DNA from: Cristatella mucedo
Lineage: Eukaryota > Bryozoa > Phylactolaemata > Cristatellidae
Direction of reading: 5' to 3'
Length of the DNA: 64,000 nucleotides
Assembly: GCA_009760855.2 (NCBI GenBank)
Contig: WPIO01000018.1
Coordinates: 4,657,001-4,721,000, forward strand
Made by a program: the position numbers and the translations under genes. The notes beneath the pieces were generated by a model. The model had not been told where the DNA came from. It did no database searches and saw nothing but the letters and a program-made list of their open reading frames with translations. This document shows positions 1-9,446 of this stretch, one piece after another (positions within the stretch are counted from its first letter, which is position 1; each line of letters opens with the position of its first letter).

Positions 1-150
1 CACGCGCGCGCGCGCGCACACACACACACACACGCGCGCGCAAACACACGCACACACACACGCACGCACGCACACACGCACGCACGCACACACACGCACG
101 CATGCACTCACACGCACGCATGCACGCACTCACACACACACACACAGAGT
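1..150. repeat. CA/CG-rich microsatellite
   Basis: Alternating purine-pyrimidine tract of CA and CG dinucleotides with imperfect CACG units. The stretch 150-300 after it shows no recognisable gene or repeat. Confidence 0.95.
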
Positions 151-301
151 GGCACTTCAAAACCTGTCTCGGACGGCCAGCTTAAGATTGTTGACAACGC
201 GAGACTTCGGGAGCAGAATGAGCAAATCCTCCTCGCGCGCCAGCTTCTTCAGCCGCCATCGCATTAGTCATCGTTAATTAGTCCTCATCGTAAATCCTCA
301 T

Positions 302-392
302 CGTAAATCCGCCCATAATAATAATAATACACTTGATAAAGCGCCCTCGGAGAACTCAATCTCTTTCTAGGCGCTATGCATTTACTGCAAAG
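302..392 (-). mobile_element. 3' tail of an L2-clade LINE, solo
   Basis: On the minus strand this has the same order as the 3' ends of the long LINE copies in the window: TGCAGTAAATG, then GCGCCTAGAAAGAGATTGAG, TTCTCCGAGGGCGC, TTTATCAAGTG and a run of ATT. Only about 90 bp are present, so it is an extreme 5' truncation or a SINE remnant. Bases 392-536 hold nothing I recognise. Confidence 0.75.
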
Positions 393-535
393 AAAACTCG
401 ACCGAGGGCAGGTTAGTGTGCCGGAGTGCCGGCCTGTACACAAACTACGGAGCATACGAACAGAAGGCACGGTCTCCTCGTCGTCCTCGCTTCTCGTCTG
501 CCCGCCGATCGCCGGCTTCTCGGCGCTCGACTGAC

Positions 536-705
536 TGCCGCGCTGGTCTGGCCCAGTGGTTAAGGTGCTCGCCCTTAACGACCGAGCTCGGGGTGAATTT
601 ACTTGATTACCGAGGTCGCGGGCTCTAGCCCCGTGGCATGTGTGAAGCGCTCAGATAGAGGTTAACTTCTCTTAGGGCGCCAGACACATTAATATATTTA
701 ACCAC
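536..705 (+). mobile_element. tRNA-derived SINE with LINE-like tail
   Basis: A pol III A-box-like string (TGGCCCAGTGG) lies near 548. About 60 bp later comes a B-box-like GGTCGCGGGCTCTAGCCC. A tail follows (GTGAAGCGCTCAGATAGAGG, then TTCTCTTAGGGCGC) that resembles the L2 LINE 3' end of this window. The layout is a tRNA-like head joined to a LINE-derived tail. A second, better copy on the minus strand is at 51,360-51,475. From 705 to 905 nothing else is recognised. Confidence 0.65.
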
Positions 706-904
706 TTTTCCAAACTGCGAAACTCGTAATTTCCTAGGCTCCGGTGTAGGAGCTCCGGCGGCGAGACGCCCGCACTTCGCGTATAAGCCGCGTATCCTCC
801 CTGGAGGATGGGGAGCGGAGGAAAGGTACTGTTGAGGGCTAAATATTAGTTCGGTTTGGGAAAGATTGCCCCATGTGAAGCCAGCATCTCCGTCTCTTCC
901 TTCT

Positions 905-981
<77 letters not shown>

Positions 982-1200
982 CCGCTCTCCTCTTTCTCAT
1001 CTCTCTAACCCCCCCCCGCTCTCTCTTCTCTCTCTCTCTCTCTCTCGCCCCGCTCTCTTTCTCTCTCTTCTCTTTCTCTCCTCTCTCTGTCACTCACTCT
1101 CTTTCTCTCTATTTCTCCTCTCTCGCTCTCTCTTTCTCCACATCTCCTCTTTTCCAACTCTCTTTCTCATTTCCTCTCGCTCTCTCTTCTCTCTCTCTTT
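905..1200. repeat. (CT)n microsatellite and CT-rich tract
   Basis: An uninterrupted CT run of about 75 bp is followed by interrupted CT/CTTT sequence up to about 1,200. Long frames across it encode only Ser/Leu or Arg/Glu repeats and are artefacts. It abuts the left edge of the AT-rich viral block. Confidence 0.95.
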
Positions 1201-1282
1201 AAGAATAAGATCTTTCTACCTTTAAGTTTCCTAAGTTGTCAACATAATAATAGTCAACTGGTAATCTATTGAAATAGGTATA

Positions 1283-2042
1283 CTATTTAAAATCTGTTCC
1301 TGTTGATGAAGTGTTTATAGCACGTATTTCTCCAGATACAACAGAAGTATCAGTATTTGGTCTTAGAAAAACACAGTTATATGAACCAACAACCATTGCA
1401 CTTAGTATTACTAGTGGAGGAGCATTCTTATTTTGCCAAGAGTAAGCAACAGAAGTATTAATAATAGAATTCATTGATCTAGGATTAAATGACACTAATT
1501 ACTTCTGTTGTTTTTTTAATTGTTTTATCAACATAAGATTTAGTAGCTGCATCAGAAGGATTAACAGGATCTGCAACATTGATTATAGAATTATTCATAT
1601 TTAAGTTTGTTGTTGCACGAGAGTTTCTTAATAATAAATCTCGCTTTAATCCACCATAAGTAACGCAAAAATCATCAGGAAGAACTGTTGGAGTGGTAGT
1701 ACTAGAATTCCAATAAGTTTAAGTAATAGCAAATCCATTCATATTTAGATCTTCAGTCATTGCATCACTGGTTTTATAACCATAATTTGATAACTGACTA
1801 ACATTGTCAGCATCTGTTGGATTTACTCTAGGAGCAACATTTGTAATAGGTCTGTTCAGAATATTAATAGAAGTACCTCCATTTACAATACAATTTGAAT
1901 CAGCATATGCTTTTGTTACTGCATCATCATCATTCACAGGATCAGTCATGTTAATAATTCTGTTTCCATTTACATTAAGATCTGATAATATATAACCATT
2001 TATTCTAGATACATATTCATTACAGTGAGCTCTTCGATACAT
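1283..2042 (-). pseudogene. Fibre-like protein, phage-tail-type repeats (left copy)
   Basis: The frame starts at 2,042 and encodes repeats of the form L-N-x-N-G-N-x-I-x-N followed by D-P-V-N-x-x-D-A-x-T-K-x-Y. This is the collar/shaft repeat familiar from phage tail fibres. At least two full repeats are visible (around 1,900-1,980 and 1,540-1,610). An in-frame TAA near 1,720 and a frame change near 1,495 break it. The C-terminal part (1,283-1,495) looks like a small beta-rich head. By analogy it would be a receptor-binding spike. Three related genes lie on the other strand at 11,917-16,200. Function is inferred from the repeat type only. Confidence 0.6.
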
Positions 2043-2317
2043 CTATATAATTATTAATTAAAACATTTGATCTATCTAATACTTCTTTAACAATAGGCAC
2101 TACACTATTCTAGCAAATCTACCAACGTCCTTTTCTTCAACTATTTGTATCAAACATCTTCTTATATAATACTTTATGTCATAACCTTTTTCTTTGTTAT
2201 TGTTAAATCTTCCATACTTGCTTATAATATCAAACTGAAAATCAAAGTAGTCTCATCTTTAAGCAATAGCCTAAAAATAGGAGTTTTAACTGGCATATCT
2301 AATTTATATTCACTTGG

Positions 2318-2398
2318 TGAGCAAATGTAAAGCGCCTAGAAAGAGATTAAGTTCTCTGAGGGCGCTTTATCAAGTGCAATATTATTATTATTATTATT
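2318..2398 (+). mobile_element. L2 LINE 3' tail inserted in the viral block
   Basis: About 80 bp beginning GCAAATGTAAAGCGCCTAG and ending in ATT repeats, nearly identical to the end of the L2 copy at 15,810-15,887. It lies between the left fibre-like gene and the exonuclease gene. The gene-free stretch 2,043-2,317 holds no frame I can assign. Confidence 0.8.
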
Positions 2399-2404
2399 CT
2401 AACA

Positions 2405-2935
2405 TTACCTGCAGGCTACATAATCTAATGGTGGTTCTTCACAGTTCAATCCAGGAACACAAATCTCAAACTCAGAGTAATAACACTCACTTAATTTTAA
2501 CACATGTAAACCAAGTAAGTATTGTGCATGATATTGTTTTGGTATACAATTATCAATCATATTTGTGCTCCATAAACATTTTATTTCTACTAAAGTATTT
2601 CCTTCTATTATTCCATCAGGAGAATATCTGTACACAACATCACAAATAAAACAATCATTTGCATTATCAAGCTTTACATTAAGTTTCATTTCTAAAAACT
2701 TAGCAGCAATAGGTTCAAATACTTTATCAAATAAAATTGGAGGAAATTTCACACTAGAATTATTAGCAATGTATTTTTTTAGTTCTCTGTTAAAAATTAA
2801 TTCTATGTCTACTTCTGTTTGATCTCCAAATACTAAGTCATTTCCAAGCACTGAATAAACTTCTGAACCACCGATATTCAAAGACATTGATTCTGTCCAC
2901 TCATTCGAACATTGTAAAAAATCAATTTTTTTCAT
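2405..2935 (-). CDS. YqaJ/lambda-exonuclease-family nuclease
   Basis: A 176-residue open frame, one of the few unbroken long frames in the viral block. Near the N-terminus is N-E-W followed by I-G-G-S-E, the usual opening of YqaJ-type recombinases. F-E-P-I-A-A-K-F-L-E at about residues 70-80 matches the conserved G/F-x-x-x-E-P-x-A element. S-P-D-G-I-I-E-G followed by V-E-I-K-C at about residues 107-122 is the metal-binding D...E-x-K core. Q-Y-H-A-Q-Y at about 137-142 is the downstream Gln-rich motif. The family degrades dsDNA 5'-3' and acts in recombination and replication. The start is the Met at 2,935. The ORF could still be inactive by missense change. The family call is strong; the role in this virus is inferred. 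Confidence 0.8.
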   Translation of the reverse strand: MKKIDFLQCSNEWTESMSLNIGGSEVYSVLGNDLVFGDQTEVDIELIFNRELKKYIANNSSVKFPPILFDKVFEPIAAKFLEMKLNVKLDNANDCFICDVVYRYSPDGIIEGNTLVEIKCLWSTNMIDNCIPKQYHAQYLLGLHVLKLSECYYSEFEICVPGLNCEEPPLDYVACR

Positions 2936-2957
2936 TATATTTCTCGTTTAAATGTTT

Positions 2958-4487
2958 TTAAATGTCAGTTCCATCATACAAAAATGTTCCTTTACTGCAA
3001 GTAAATGGTGAATCGTTACCATTAGAAGTCAGCTCAGCAGTGTTCTCACAGATAGTTAAGTAATGAACAATAATGGTTGCAGCAGGGTTAGCTACAGGGA
3101 TTTGACTATTGAACTCAATACTAACGTCAATTTTTGAAGTAATTCTTAGAGGCTCATCATTATATTGCAGATCAACTAAATGAATTGGATAAAGTGATAA
3201 CCATTCAGGATAAGTAATGCCAACTGGTTCTGTAATTTCATTTAATCCGAGGTATTGCTTTCTAAACTCAGTGAAATCTAGATATTCATTCGAGCTTTTC
3301 CCGTCTTTAGGAAACTACTAAACTACTTCTAGCAATAGCAGGATATTGTTTTGAACCATTAGCAAGTACAGTTACGTTTTTGATATCACAGTGGTTGTGT
3401 GTGCAAACGTTTCCAGTGTAATCATTGTATTTATTATAACTCTGTCCGGCAACAATCAACCATCTAACTTAATCAGTATTATTGTGTACTGATAGAGTTC
3501 TAGTATATTTTAGACATTGGTTGAAATTGTTTAGTGTCATATTTCCATAACGTCTAACTCTGTAATTAGGTCTAATTTTCTTTGCTTTTTCACTTGATAC
3601 ATCTGCAAGTGCTCTTTGAATACTTTCTTTAGGAGTAATGCAAGGAACCATCAATCTCATCTTTGATATGTTAATTTCTTTTGAATACATTCCGAAGTCC
3701 ATCATTAGCAACTGGTGCTGCGCCTCTAGTTCCAATTGTGTTAGTATTAGCAGCTGCTCCTGATGCGCCAGTCATTATAGCATCAAAGTCATTTCCACCA
3801 ACTCTTGTCATTTCAAGTGTAAATGGAATATTATAAAGACTTTTGTTCATATCTGCACAAAATCCAGATAATCTTCAAAGTGGAAGTGAAATACTGAACG
3901 TACCTTGATTATCAGCCAAGCTATATGAAAGTCCTCTTCTGAATACAAAACCAATATTATTAGTAGCCGCTGCAGATGCAGCTGGACTGACGTAAGTATT
4001 GTTAGCACTCACAAATCATCCAAGGAACTTTCTTCATCTTTTTTCCATCCAGTTGCAGGTCCTTCTGTTCGGTTATAACCATTTGGATAAGTAAGAAGAC
4101 CAATAAGATTTGAGACTGTTCCAGGGCCTTGTTGAAGTGGAAGACTTTCTATTCTTCTGCGCCTAGTCTAACCCTCATTGAGCTGAACATCCACGCTCCA
4201 GCATTGTTAACAAAGCCAGCAGCAAGATTTCTATTTGGTGCAGCAAAAGCACCCCCAGCAGCTGTTTGAACCTGAAGTTGTCCTTCAAGTAGTAGATAAG
4301 CATCTGATAGCACATAACAAAGCTGTTGTTCTCCAGGAACAGTAAATGTTACTAATTTGTTTGCAATGCTATCAGTTTCATTTCGATTAGTTTGGTAAAA
4401 CTCTCTGTATGGGTAATCTTTAATCTTGTAGTTAGGAAAACTAGGATCACCTAATTCAAGTATTGTTTCCAAAGGAGCACTTGCCAT
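2958..4487 (-). pseudogene. Double-jelly-roll major capsid protein (Polinton type)
   Basis: The start ATG is at 4,487 (M-A-S-A-P-L-E) and the final stop at 2,958, giving about 510 codons. A segment near 3,840 contains G-F-C-A-D-M-N-K and, just downstream, L-E-M-T-R with D-F-D-A-I. Matching strings occur in Polinton/adintovirus-type capsid proteins at the end of the first jelly roll. A later segment, L-M-V-P-C-I-T-P near 3,640 followed by a basic stretch, matches the start of the second jelly roll. The order fits a double-jelly-roll capsomer that forms the icosahedral shell as trimers. Stops at about 4,149 and 3,469, others near 3,310, and frame changes make it a pseudogene. Confidence 0.78.
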
Positions 4488-4938
4488 TTTTTTCTCTATA
4501 TAAAAAAGTAAAAATTTCTTTTCTACTCTGAATATATAAGCCCGTCCCAATTTTTTTCATATATCCACCATATCCATCTGGTCTAGTACGTTCAGTAGGT
4601 GCAACAGCTTTCTCTTTGATTACTTTTTCAATTTCTTTGTATGCTTTTGGATCATTTTCTTTAAGCGTCTCTGAATAATCTTCTTGTTCTTCATCAGATT
4701 CTTCCATTTTTGCTTTGTATTTCTTTTTGTTCTTTGGTTTAAGTTTGTCAAGCATTGCTCGTTTTATCTCAATGTCCACCTCTTTAATCTTTCTATCATA
4801 GTCTTCTTCTTTTTTACGTTTCTCTAAATCATACTCAAGTTCATTTTTTCTTCTTTCTCCATCAAGTTTATCAGCCACCTCTCTTCGCTTGTTAGCGCGC
4901 ACTCTTGTCAGTCTTCTCTTTCTCTGCTTGCAGCTCAA
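4456..4938 (-). CDS. Charged coiled-coil protein, unknown
   Basis: A 160-residue frame, overlapping the start of the capsid gene by 32 bp. Residues 1-75 are dominated by Lys/Arg/Glu in heptad-like order, then come K-K-K-Y-K-A-K, an acidic E-E-S-D-E-E-Q-E-D patch and K-E-I-E-K-V-I-K-E. The C-terminal G-Y-G-G-Y-M-K-K-I-G-T-G is reminiscent of small glycine-rich core peptides. No family is recognised. Position directly upstream of the capsid gene suggests a scaffold or core protein, but this is only context. Coding sequence may continue upstream toward 4,960 in another frame. Confidence 0.45.
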   Translation of the reverse strand: MSCKQRKRRLTRVRANKRREVADKLDGERRKNELEYDLEKRKKEEDYDRKIKEVDIEIKRAMLDKLKPKNKKKYKAKMEESDEEQEDYSETLKENDPKAYKEIEKVIKEKAVAPTERTRPDGYGGYMKKIGTGLYIQSRKEIFTFLYREKNGKCSFGNNT

Positions 4939-4988
4939 TTAGTTTCCTAGCTTGATGCGTTTCAATGCATTTGTTAGCAGTGTTCATG

Positions 4989-5120
4989 CTAAGCCCTGTC
5001 AGCACCAGTTAACACTGGTGCTGCTTTTCTAATTCCATCAATGACTTCATCAAGTACGCCAGATCCAGGATATTTTCCGCCAGTTATTCTTCCACGACCA
5101 ATTTTAGCATAGCTACCCAT
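4989..5120 (-). CDS. Short glycine-rich ORF, possible core peptide
   Basis: 43 codons starting M-G-S-Y-A-K-I-G-R-G-R and continuing G-G-K-Y-P-G-S-G. The basic, glycine-rich start and the G-S-G element resemble sites and small core peptides processed by adenain-like proteases. It may be a separate small gene or a broken N-terminus of the neighbouring coiled-coil gene. Too short for a family call. Confidence 0.35.
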   Translation of the reverse strand: MGSYAKIGRGRITGGKYPGSGVLDEVIDGIRKAAPVLTGADRA

Positions 5121-5132
5121 CTGCTCTTTACA

Positions 5133-5976
5133 TTATTTTGAAATTTCTATAGTAGCTACAACATCAGTAATAGTATTTATTGAATTACCACTTTGATCTG
5201 TTAAACTTATTTTAACACTACTTACACCATCAATGTCTCCACGAGTTGGTAAGTACAAAATGTCATTAATATGCAGATCAAATTTTTCTCTTGGATCAAC
5301 ATTATCAATATCAATTATATAAAGAGATGATGACTGTTGTAAAAATCCTTTTGAAACTCAACATAATTTCTACTAGGATCAACCAGATCACAATCTACGC
5401 TTATCAATTTTACACCAGAGTTGTCTGGTAACTGTATTGTATTCCAAGCTTTGTAAATACGAGAGAAGTACATAGCTTTTTCTATAGCTTCGTAGGGCGT
5501 TCCATCAACAATAGCAGCATCAAATGTTGATTTGAACTAAAACCTGAAGTATCACCAATTGAGTGCATTACACCAGGAGCATTGCTACCAAGTAGCACAA
5601 CATAGTCAGGAGTCACTTGCATTACTATTCTATCATCAAGATTAACACTAAATTTTATTCCAGTACTACTTCTATTAAGTACATTGTAGAACGCACCATT
5701 TGTTGCTTAAGTTTGGTTAAGAGTAAAAGCAATTTTGTTGCTATCATAATATTCCGGTGCGATTGCAATAGAGAATGCCCTTGGAGCAGTAAGATTAGGT
5801 TTATACCAAAGCAAATCATTTACTCCAGTCACAAAATTAGATATTATTCTATTTGTGTAAGTATACTCAACTCTACGTAATCCTACTTTATTAAAACCAG
5901 AATCTGATCCAAGCATTAGCGGAGGCGATAATGTTTTTGCTTCTGAACTAGTAGTTCCTGTTAACCTTATTGACAT
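5133..5976 (-). pseudogene. Structural-type protein, possible penton, broken
   Basis: The frame begins M-S-I-R-L-T-G-T at 5,976 and runs openly to 5,707. The same coding character then continues with stops and shifts to about 5,133, where the last part reads I-S-L-T-D-Q-S-G-N before the end. About 280 codons in total, rich in beta-branched residues. The size, the lack of catalytic motifs and the place between capsid and ATPase genes fit a minor capsid (penton-like) protein, but no diagnostic motif supports that name. A stop lies at about 5,707. Confidence 0.4.
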
Positions 5977-5982
5977 TTTATA

Positions 5983-6640
5983 TTATATTTCAAGAATTTC
6001 TATTACAACAGTTGTTTGCTGTGAACCAAAATCTAAAACTTTTAAACTTTGATCTGCAATAGTAATAAGTATATCAGAAATAGAATCTCCAACAATATTA
6101 TGACATTCAAGAGTATTTGGCTCATATACCATCTGTTCCCACGGATAGAAATTATAAGCAAAACTTCTTAACACTTGTGTATTATTTACATAACTTGTCC
6201 CACTAGCAACCAAATTACAATTTGCAAGAGTTAAGTTTAAGTCAGACACACAAAAATTCATTTTCTGAAACAAATTTTTAACATTTGGTGTACAAACTAC
6301 TTTGCTAGTAATATTAGGATAGTGTTAAAAAATTGGAGTCTGTTGTATAAGCAGAACCAGTAAAACCAAGTATGCCTGATATACTAGACTTACTAGCAAG
6401 AAATGTCCAACCAACTGGCATAGTAATCCAAGAGTTAGAAGTAGAAGTATCAATACCTAAAACAAATGTATCAGTAGTAGCTCCAGATTGAGTAATAAAA
6501 TTGTTTATCATATCAGCAATTCCCATGTTTACATCATCAGATACAGCAGAGTAAATTCCAGGCCTGATTATTACAGTCTGATCAGAACCACCAGTAACTC
6601 TGTAAACAAAAGTATTATTAGAAGTGGTTATATTTTAAAT
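5983..6640 (-). pseudogene. Conserved viral structural-type protein, unknown
   Basis: Two frames, 6,314-6,526 and 5,983-6,273, appear to be one gene split by a frameshift and a stop. The upstream half contains G-I-L-G-F-T-G-S-A-Y. The downstream half has L-V-A-S-G-T-S-Y-V-N, Y-E-P-N-T-L, I-T-I-A-D-Q and L-D-F-G-S. This succession (I-L-G-F...S-G-x-Y-V-N...P-N-L...I-x-D-Q-x...L-D/N-F-x-G) is known to me from uncharacterised proteins of Polinton-like elements in animal genomes. Probably a virion component. Exact start unknown. Confidence 0.45.
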
Positions 6641-7400
6641 AGAATTTGTTCCAACAAACTTTTTGAAAAATATCTTAAACTTTTTTTTTAAGTTTGATAG
6701 AATCATCAATGTGTACTCTAATAGGATTAGTAGTTCCAGTTAGATTGAATAGATAGTCTTTATTTTCATAGTCAATTTCATTTATTAATCTCTTTACAGA
6801 ATTTGGAACATACCCTCTATTAGTATCTTTGTAGAAAGTCAAGTAGATTAGGCTTATCCAAATCTTGTATTCTTTCTTCTGATTTCTTTAGAGTGCCAGC
6901 TGTTGGATTAATTTCTAACACCTCAGCTAAACCTTTCTGAACATTATCAATAGCTTCTCGCACCCCTGGATTAGGCGCATGTGTCTTTGCTTGATTTGCT
7001 ATTGAAATTGTTTTTTTTAAACTTTCCTGCTTTAATGGCTTTTTCTAGAGTACTAGATATATCTGGTGCAGATTTATATTCCAAAACATTCTGTAATTGT
7101 TCTCTGTTCTCCATTTGTATCGCAAGTTTTGGTCTAACTCTTTTAAGTTTTTCAATAACAACATTTCCTGAGTCATCAGTTGATTTTTATTTTTCTAGTG
7201 ATTGCTGATTTAATCTATGCTCAGCCACATCTCTTGCAGACATTTCTGATTCTAACCTTTGTATCTCTTGGTCGTTTTGAAGAATATTTGCATCTCTCAA
7301 GTCTTGTAGATTTTGTAGTTTAGCTTCATAATCAAGTGCTTCTTGAATACTTTCTTTGTAAGGTTTCTTGCTTGAGTAAATTTTTCCGTTAATTATTTTG
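6640..7400 (-). pseudogene. Coiled-coil protein, broken
   Basis: A coding-like stretch between the ATPase gene and the structural genes. Readable parts include K-P-Y-K-E-S-I-Q-E-A-L, a Gln/Asp/Leu-rich helix, E-I-Q-R-L-E-S-E-M-S-A-R and, after several stops, Y-K-D-T-N-R-G-Y. The heptad-like composition suggests a coiled coil. No family recognised and many interruptions, so boundaries are approximate. Confidence 0.35.
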
Positions 7401-7409
7401 CTATATCTA

Positions 7410-8081
7410 TTAAGAATTAAAAATAGTTATTAATTGCTTTCCTGTTGAATCAGCAGACCAAAATCTACCTTCTGATTCAGTTTCAGTTAAGTCTATTACG
7501 CAATATCCAAGGCGATTTTTTGTGCAAGAGTTAACACAATCTCTTAACTGTTTTTTATCAATATCCCCAGTGTATGCATCACGAATATACTCAATATCAG
7601 TTGTGTTTTGCTTAAATATTACTATTAGATTTACATTGTTTCTAATTTCTCTCCTTGGAATGTTTGTAAATCCTTGAGTAAGCTAGAAAATATTTAATCC
7701 TTTATGTCTTCCTCGGGTGAAAGAGTCTAACATTTTAGTTTGGTCTTCTGTCATTAAATCATCAAGTACGACTACATTCTTAAAATTCTTATATGAATCT
7801 ACTTCGGGCATATAATCAATCCCGTTTACCAAGGAATATGCATGATTCTCTTTTGTCATTGACATGAGTCCGCGATATAACGTTTGGTCTAAACTTGAAG
7901 CAATAATAGTACAAGTGCCATAATTAACCATTCAATAGAATATCCAGTTCATAGTCAACTGAGACTTACCTGAACCACTAGGACCACGTACTAGTGCTCT
8001 AATTGGTACATTTGGGAATGGTTCTTTATGACCAGTATCATCATCTTGTCCAAAATTAAACGCCCTTATTCGAAGAGTCAT
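7410..8081 (-). pseudogene. FtsK/A32-type DNA packaging ATPase
   Basis: The start ATG is at 8,081 (M-T-L-R-I-R-A-F-N-F) and the end at 7,410, 223 codons, the usual size of Polinton packaging ATPases. Walker A is R-G-P-S-G-S-G-K-S (about 8,000). Walker B is V-V-V-L-D-D near 7,765, and the later Q-G-F-T-N-I-P-R fits the sensor region. The protein would drive genome translocation into the capsid. Two single-codon stops interrupt an otherwise continuous frame: TGA just after W-I-F-Y (about 7,933) and TAG after L-N-I-F (about 7,683). The fold call is strong; the gene is dead. Confidence 0.85.
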
Positions 8082-8116
8082 TTCCTATACTAAACAAAGT
8101 TTTTATATTTATAGAA

Positions 8117-8470
8117 ATGGAAATTTACTGCTTGAAATGTAAAAAACCGACAGACAGTATCCACGAGGAGTATGTTGAAATAGATAGCACAAAAGGACCT
8201 AGAGGAATGATTAAAGCAATTTTTGTAATTTGCGGGCATAAAAAGTCAAAGTTTGTTAAACTTGGAAGAGTATCTGAAAGCATCGGCGAAAGCATTGGAG
8301 AAGGAGTTTTGAGTCATGATAAAAATTTAGGTGGGAGTGTTGCAAGCAGAGTTTTATCTCATGGAAAGAAATATGGTGCTGGAACTAAAAAAGAACAAAT
8401 ACTTTCTGAACTAAGAAAGACTATCAACAGTTTAAAAAAATATAAAAAAGTACTCCACCGACTGATTTAG
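8117..8470 (+). CDS. Small zinc-ribbon protein (DUF5679-like)
   Basis: Starts 36 bp from the divergent ATPase gene. The N-terminus M-E-I-Y-C-L-K-C-K-K and the later I-C-G-H-K-K-S-K-F-V-K give a C-x-x-C plus C-x-x-x-K pattern of a small zinc ribbon. Short proteins opening Y-C-(V/L)-K-C-(R/K)-K are common in Polinton-like viruses. The second CxxC is degraded (I-C-G-H). After residue 55 come repeated S-I-G-E/V-L-S-H segments. The last 25 residues (S-E-L-R-K-T-I-N-S-L-K-K) seem to belong to the protease gene that follows, in frame until a shift near 8,450. Confidence 0.55.
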   Translation: MEIYCLKCKKPTDSIHEEYVEIDSTKGPRGMIKAIFVICGHKKSKFVKLGRVSESIGESIGEGVLSHDKNLGGSVASRVLSHGKKYGAGTKKEQILSELRKTINSLKKYKKVLHRLI

Positions 8471-8829
8471 AAATAAACGATTATGTGAAAGAATTAAATA
8501 AAAAAAAATTTCGTGGTGTATTTGCAAGAGATGAACTAAGATCTATAAAAAAAAATAGAAAGAGTGTCTTATTTTTAACACTGGTAAATCAGACCTAGCA
8601 ATATATCACTGGGTAGCACTTAAAAAAAGTAGAAGGCTCCTGTTTTTACTTTGATTCATTTGGTGCCCCACCAATGCCAGAAGTAATTGATTATTTTAAT
8701 GTAATACCGAGATTTCAAACTTTTTAACTACAAGATTACAAACAAACTGATTGTGGAATGAGGTGTCTAATTTTCTTAAAACTAATGGAATTGAATGATT
8801 TTGGTACAGTCGTAGAAAAACTAATTTAA
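8455..8829 (+). pseudogene. Adenain-like cysteine protease (C5/C48 fold)
   Basis: Family signature blocks are in the right order but in different frames: F-R-G-V-F-A-R-D-E-L near 8,510; F-N-T-G-K with Y-H-W-V-A-L near 8,580-8,625 (catalytic His); Y-F-D-S-F-G near 8,650 (catalytic Asp); and Q-T-D-C-G-M-R-C-L-I-F-L near 8,745-8,780 (catalytic Cys). Adenovirus-type proteases of this group mature virion precursors and are a hallmark of Polintons and adintoviruses. At least two frameshifts and a stop before L-Q-D-Y-K make it inactive. It follows the zinc-ribbon ORF on the same strand and ends with TAA at 8,829. Confidence 0.8.
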
Positions 8830-9345
8830 ATTAAACAAATTTGTTTCACTATATAGAACGAAAAATCAAGAAAAGAAATTTGTTGTTCTCGAAAATTCTG
8901 CTGTTATTATCCCAAAAGGAAAACCAGCACATGTCCATGTTGAGAAAAGATTTCAAAAGATTCAAAACCTTATCTAAGTGCATGGATTTATATCACACAA
9001 GAAATGCTTTCTTTTCTTCAAAACATTGTAGAGCGATCAAGTGAACAACTTGACTTTAAGGGATATGACTTGAGTAATAGATCAACAATTGGAGTTAGAT
9101 TTGATTTTGGTAGCAAACGAAGCATTCTCTTTGACGAGAATAATAAACAACTAAAATTAAGTAGTCATGCAGATGTCATTCAAAAATTAGGGAAGGATTT
9201 TTACACAACTGAAATTCTTTATGGAAGCTATATATCAAAAGAGTATTACAACTCAGAACCAAAATTAAACATTAGACTTAAAATAGATCAAGTTGAAGTT
9301 TATAGTTTAGCAAAGAGATTTAGTTTCAATCCAGCAGACGTTTAA
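8830..9345 (+). pseudogene. Unknown viral protein, split frame
   Basis: Two stretches look like one gene: 8,840-8,975, with V-V-L-E-N-S-A-V-I-I-P-K-G-K, and the open frame 9,004-9,345, with Y-D-L-S-N-R-S-T-I-G-V-R-F-D-F-G. The second ends S-F-N-P-A-D-V at a TAA. No family recognised. Same strand as the protease and just downstream, so possibly co-transcribed. The gap 9,345-9,446 is an AT-rich intergenic stretch between convergent genes. Confidence 0.4.
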
Positions 9346-9446
9346 AATAAATAGACAAGTAAAATAAATAAATAAAATAAAAATATTAGTGTAGTGTAAA
9401 TATTTTTTAGATCCTTTTTCGAGAGTTACATAACGTATTCTCTCTA

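Noticed and set aside
1-150. CRISPR-like array
   Set aside because: The repetition is dinucleotide, with no spacer-repeat structure.
540-620. Functional tRNA gene
   Set aside because: A- and B-box-like strings are present, but there is no cloverleaf, and a LINE-like tail follows. Better explained as a SINE.
839-1225. Long frames across the CT tract near 900-1,200
   Set aside because: They encode only Arg-Glu or Ser-Leu runs, which are products of the (CT)n repeat.
7410-8081. Alternative genetic code explaining stops in viral genes
   Set aside because: TAA, TAG and TGA all appear inside viral frames together with frameshifts, and host exons use normal stops. Decay is the simpler reading.
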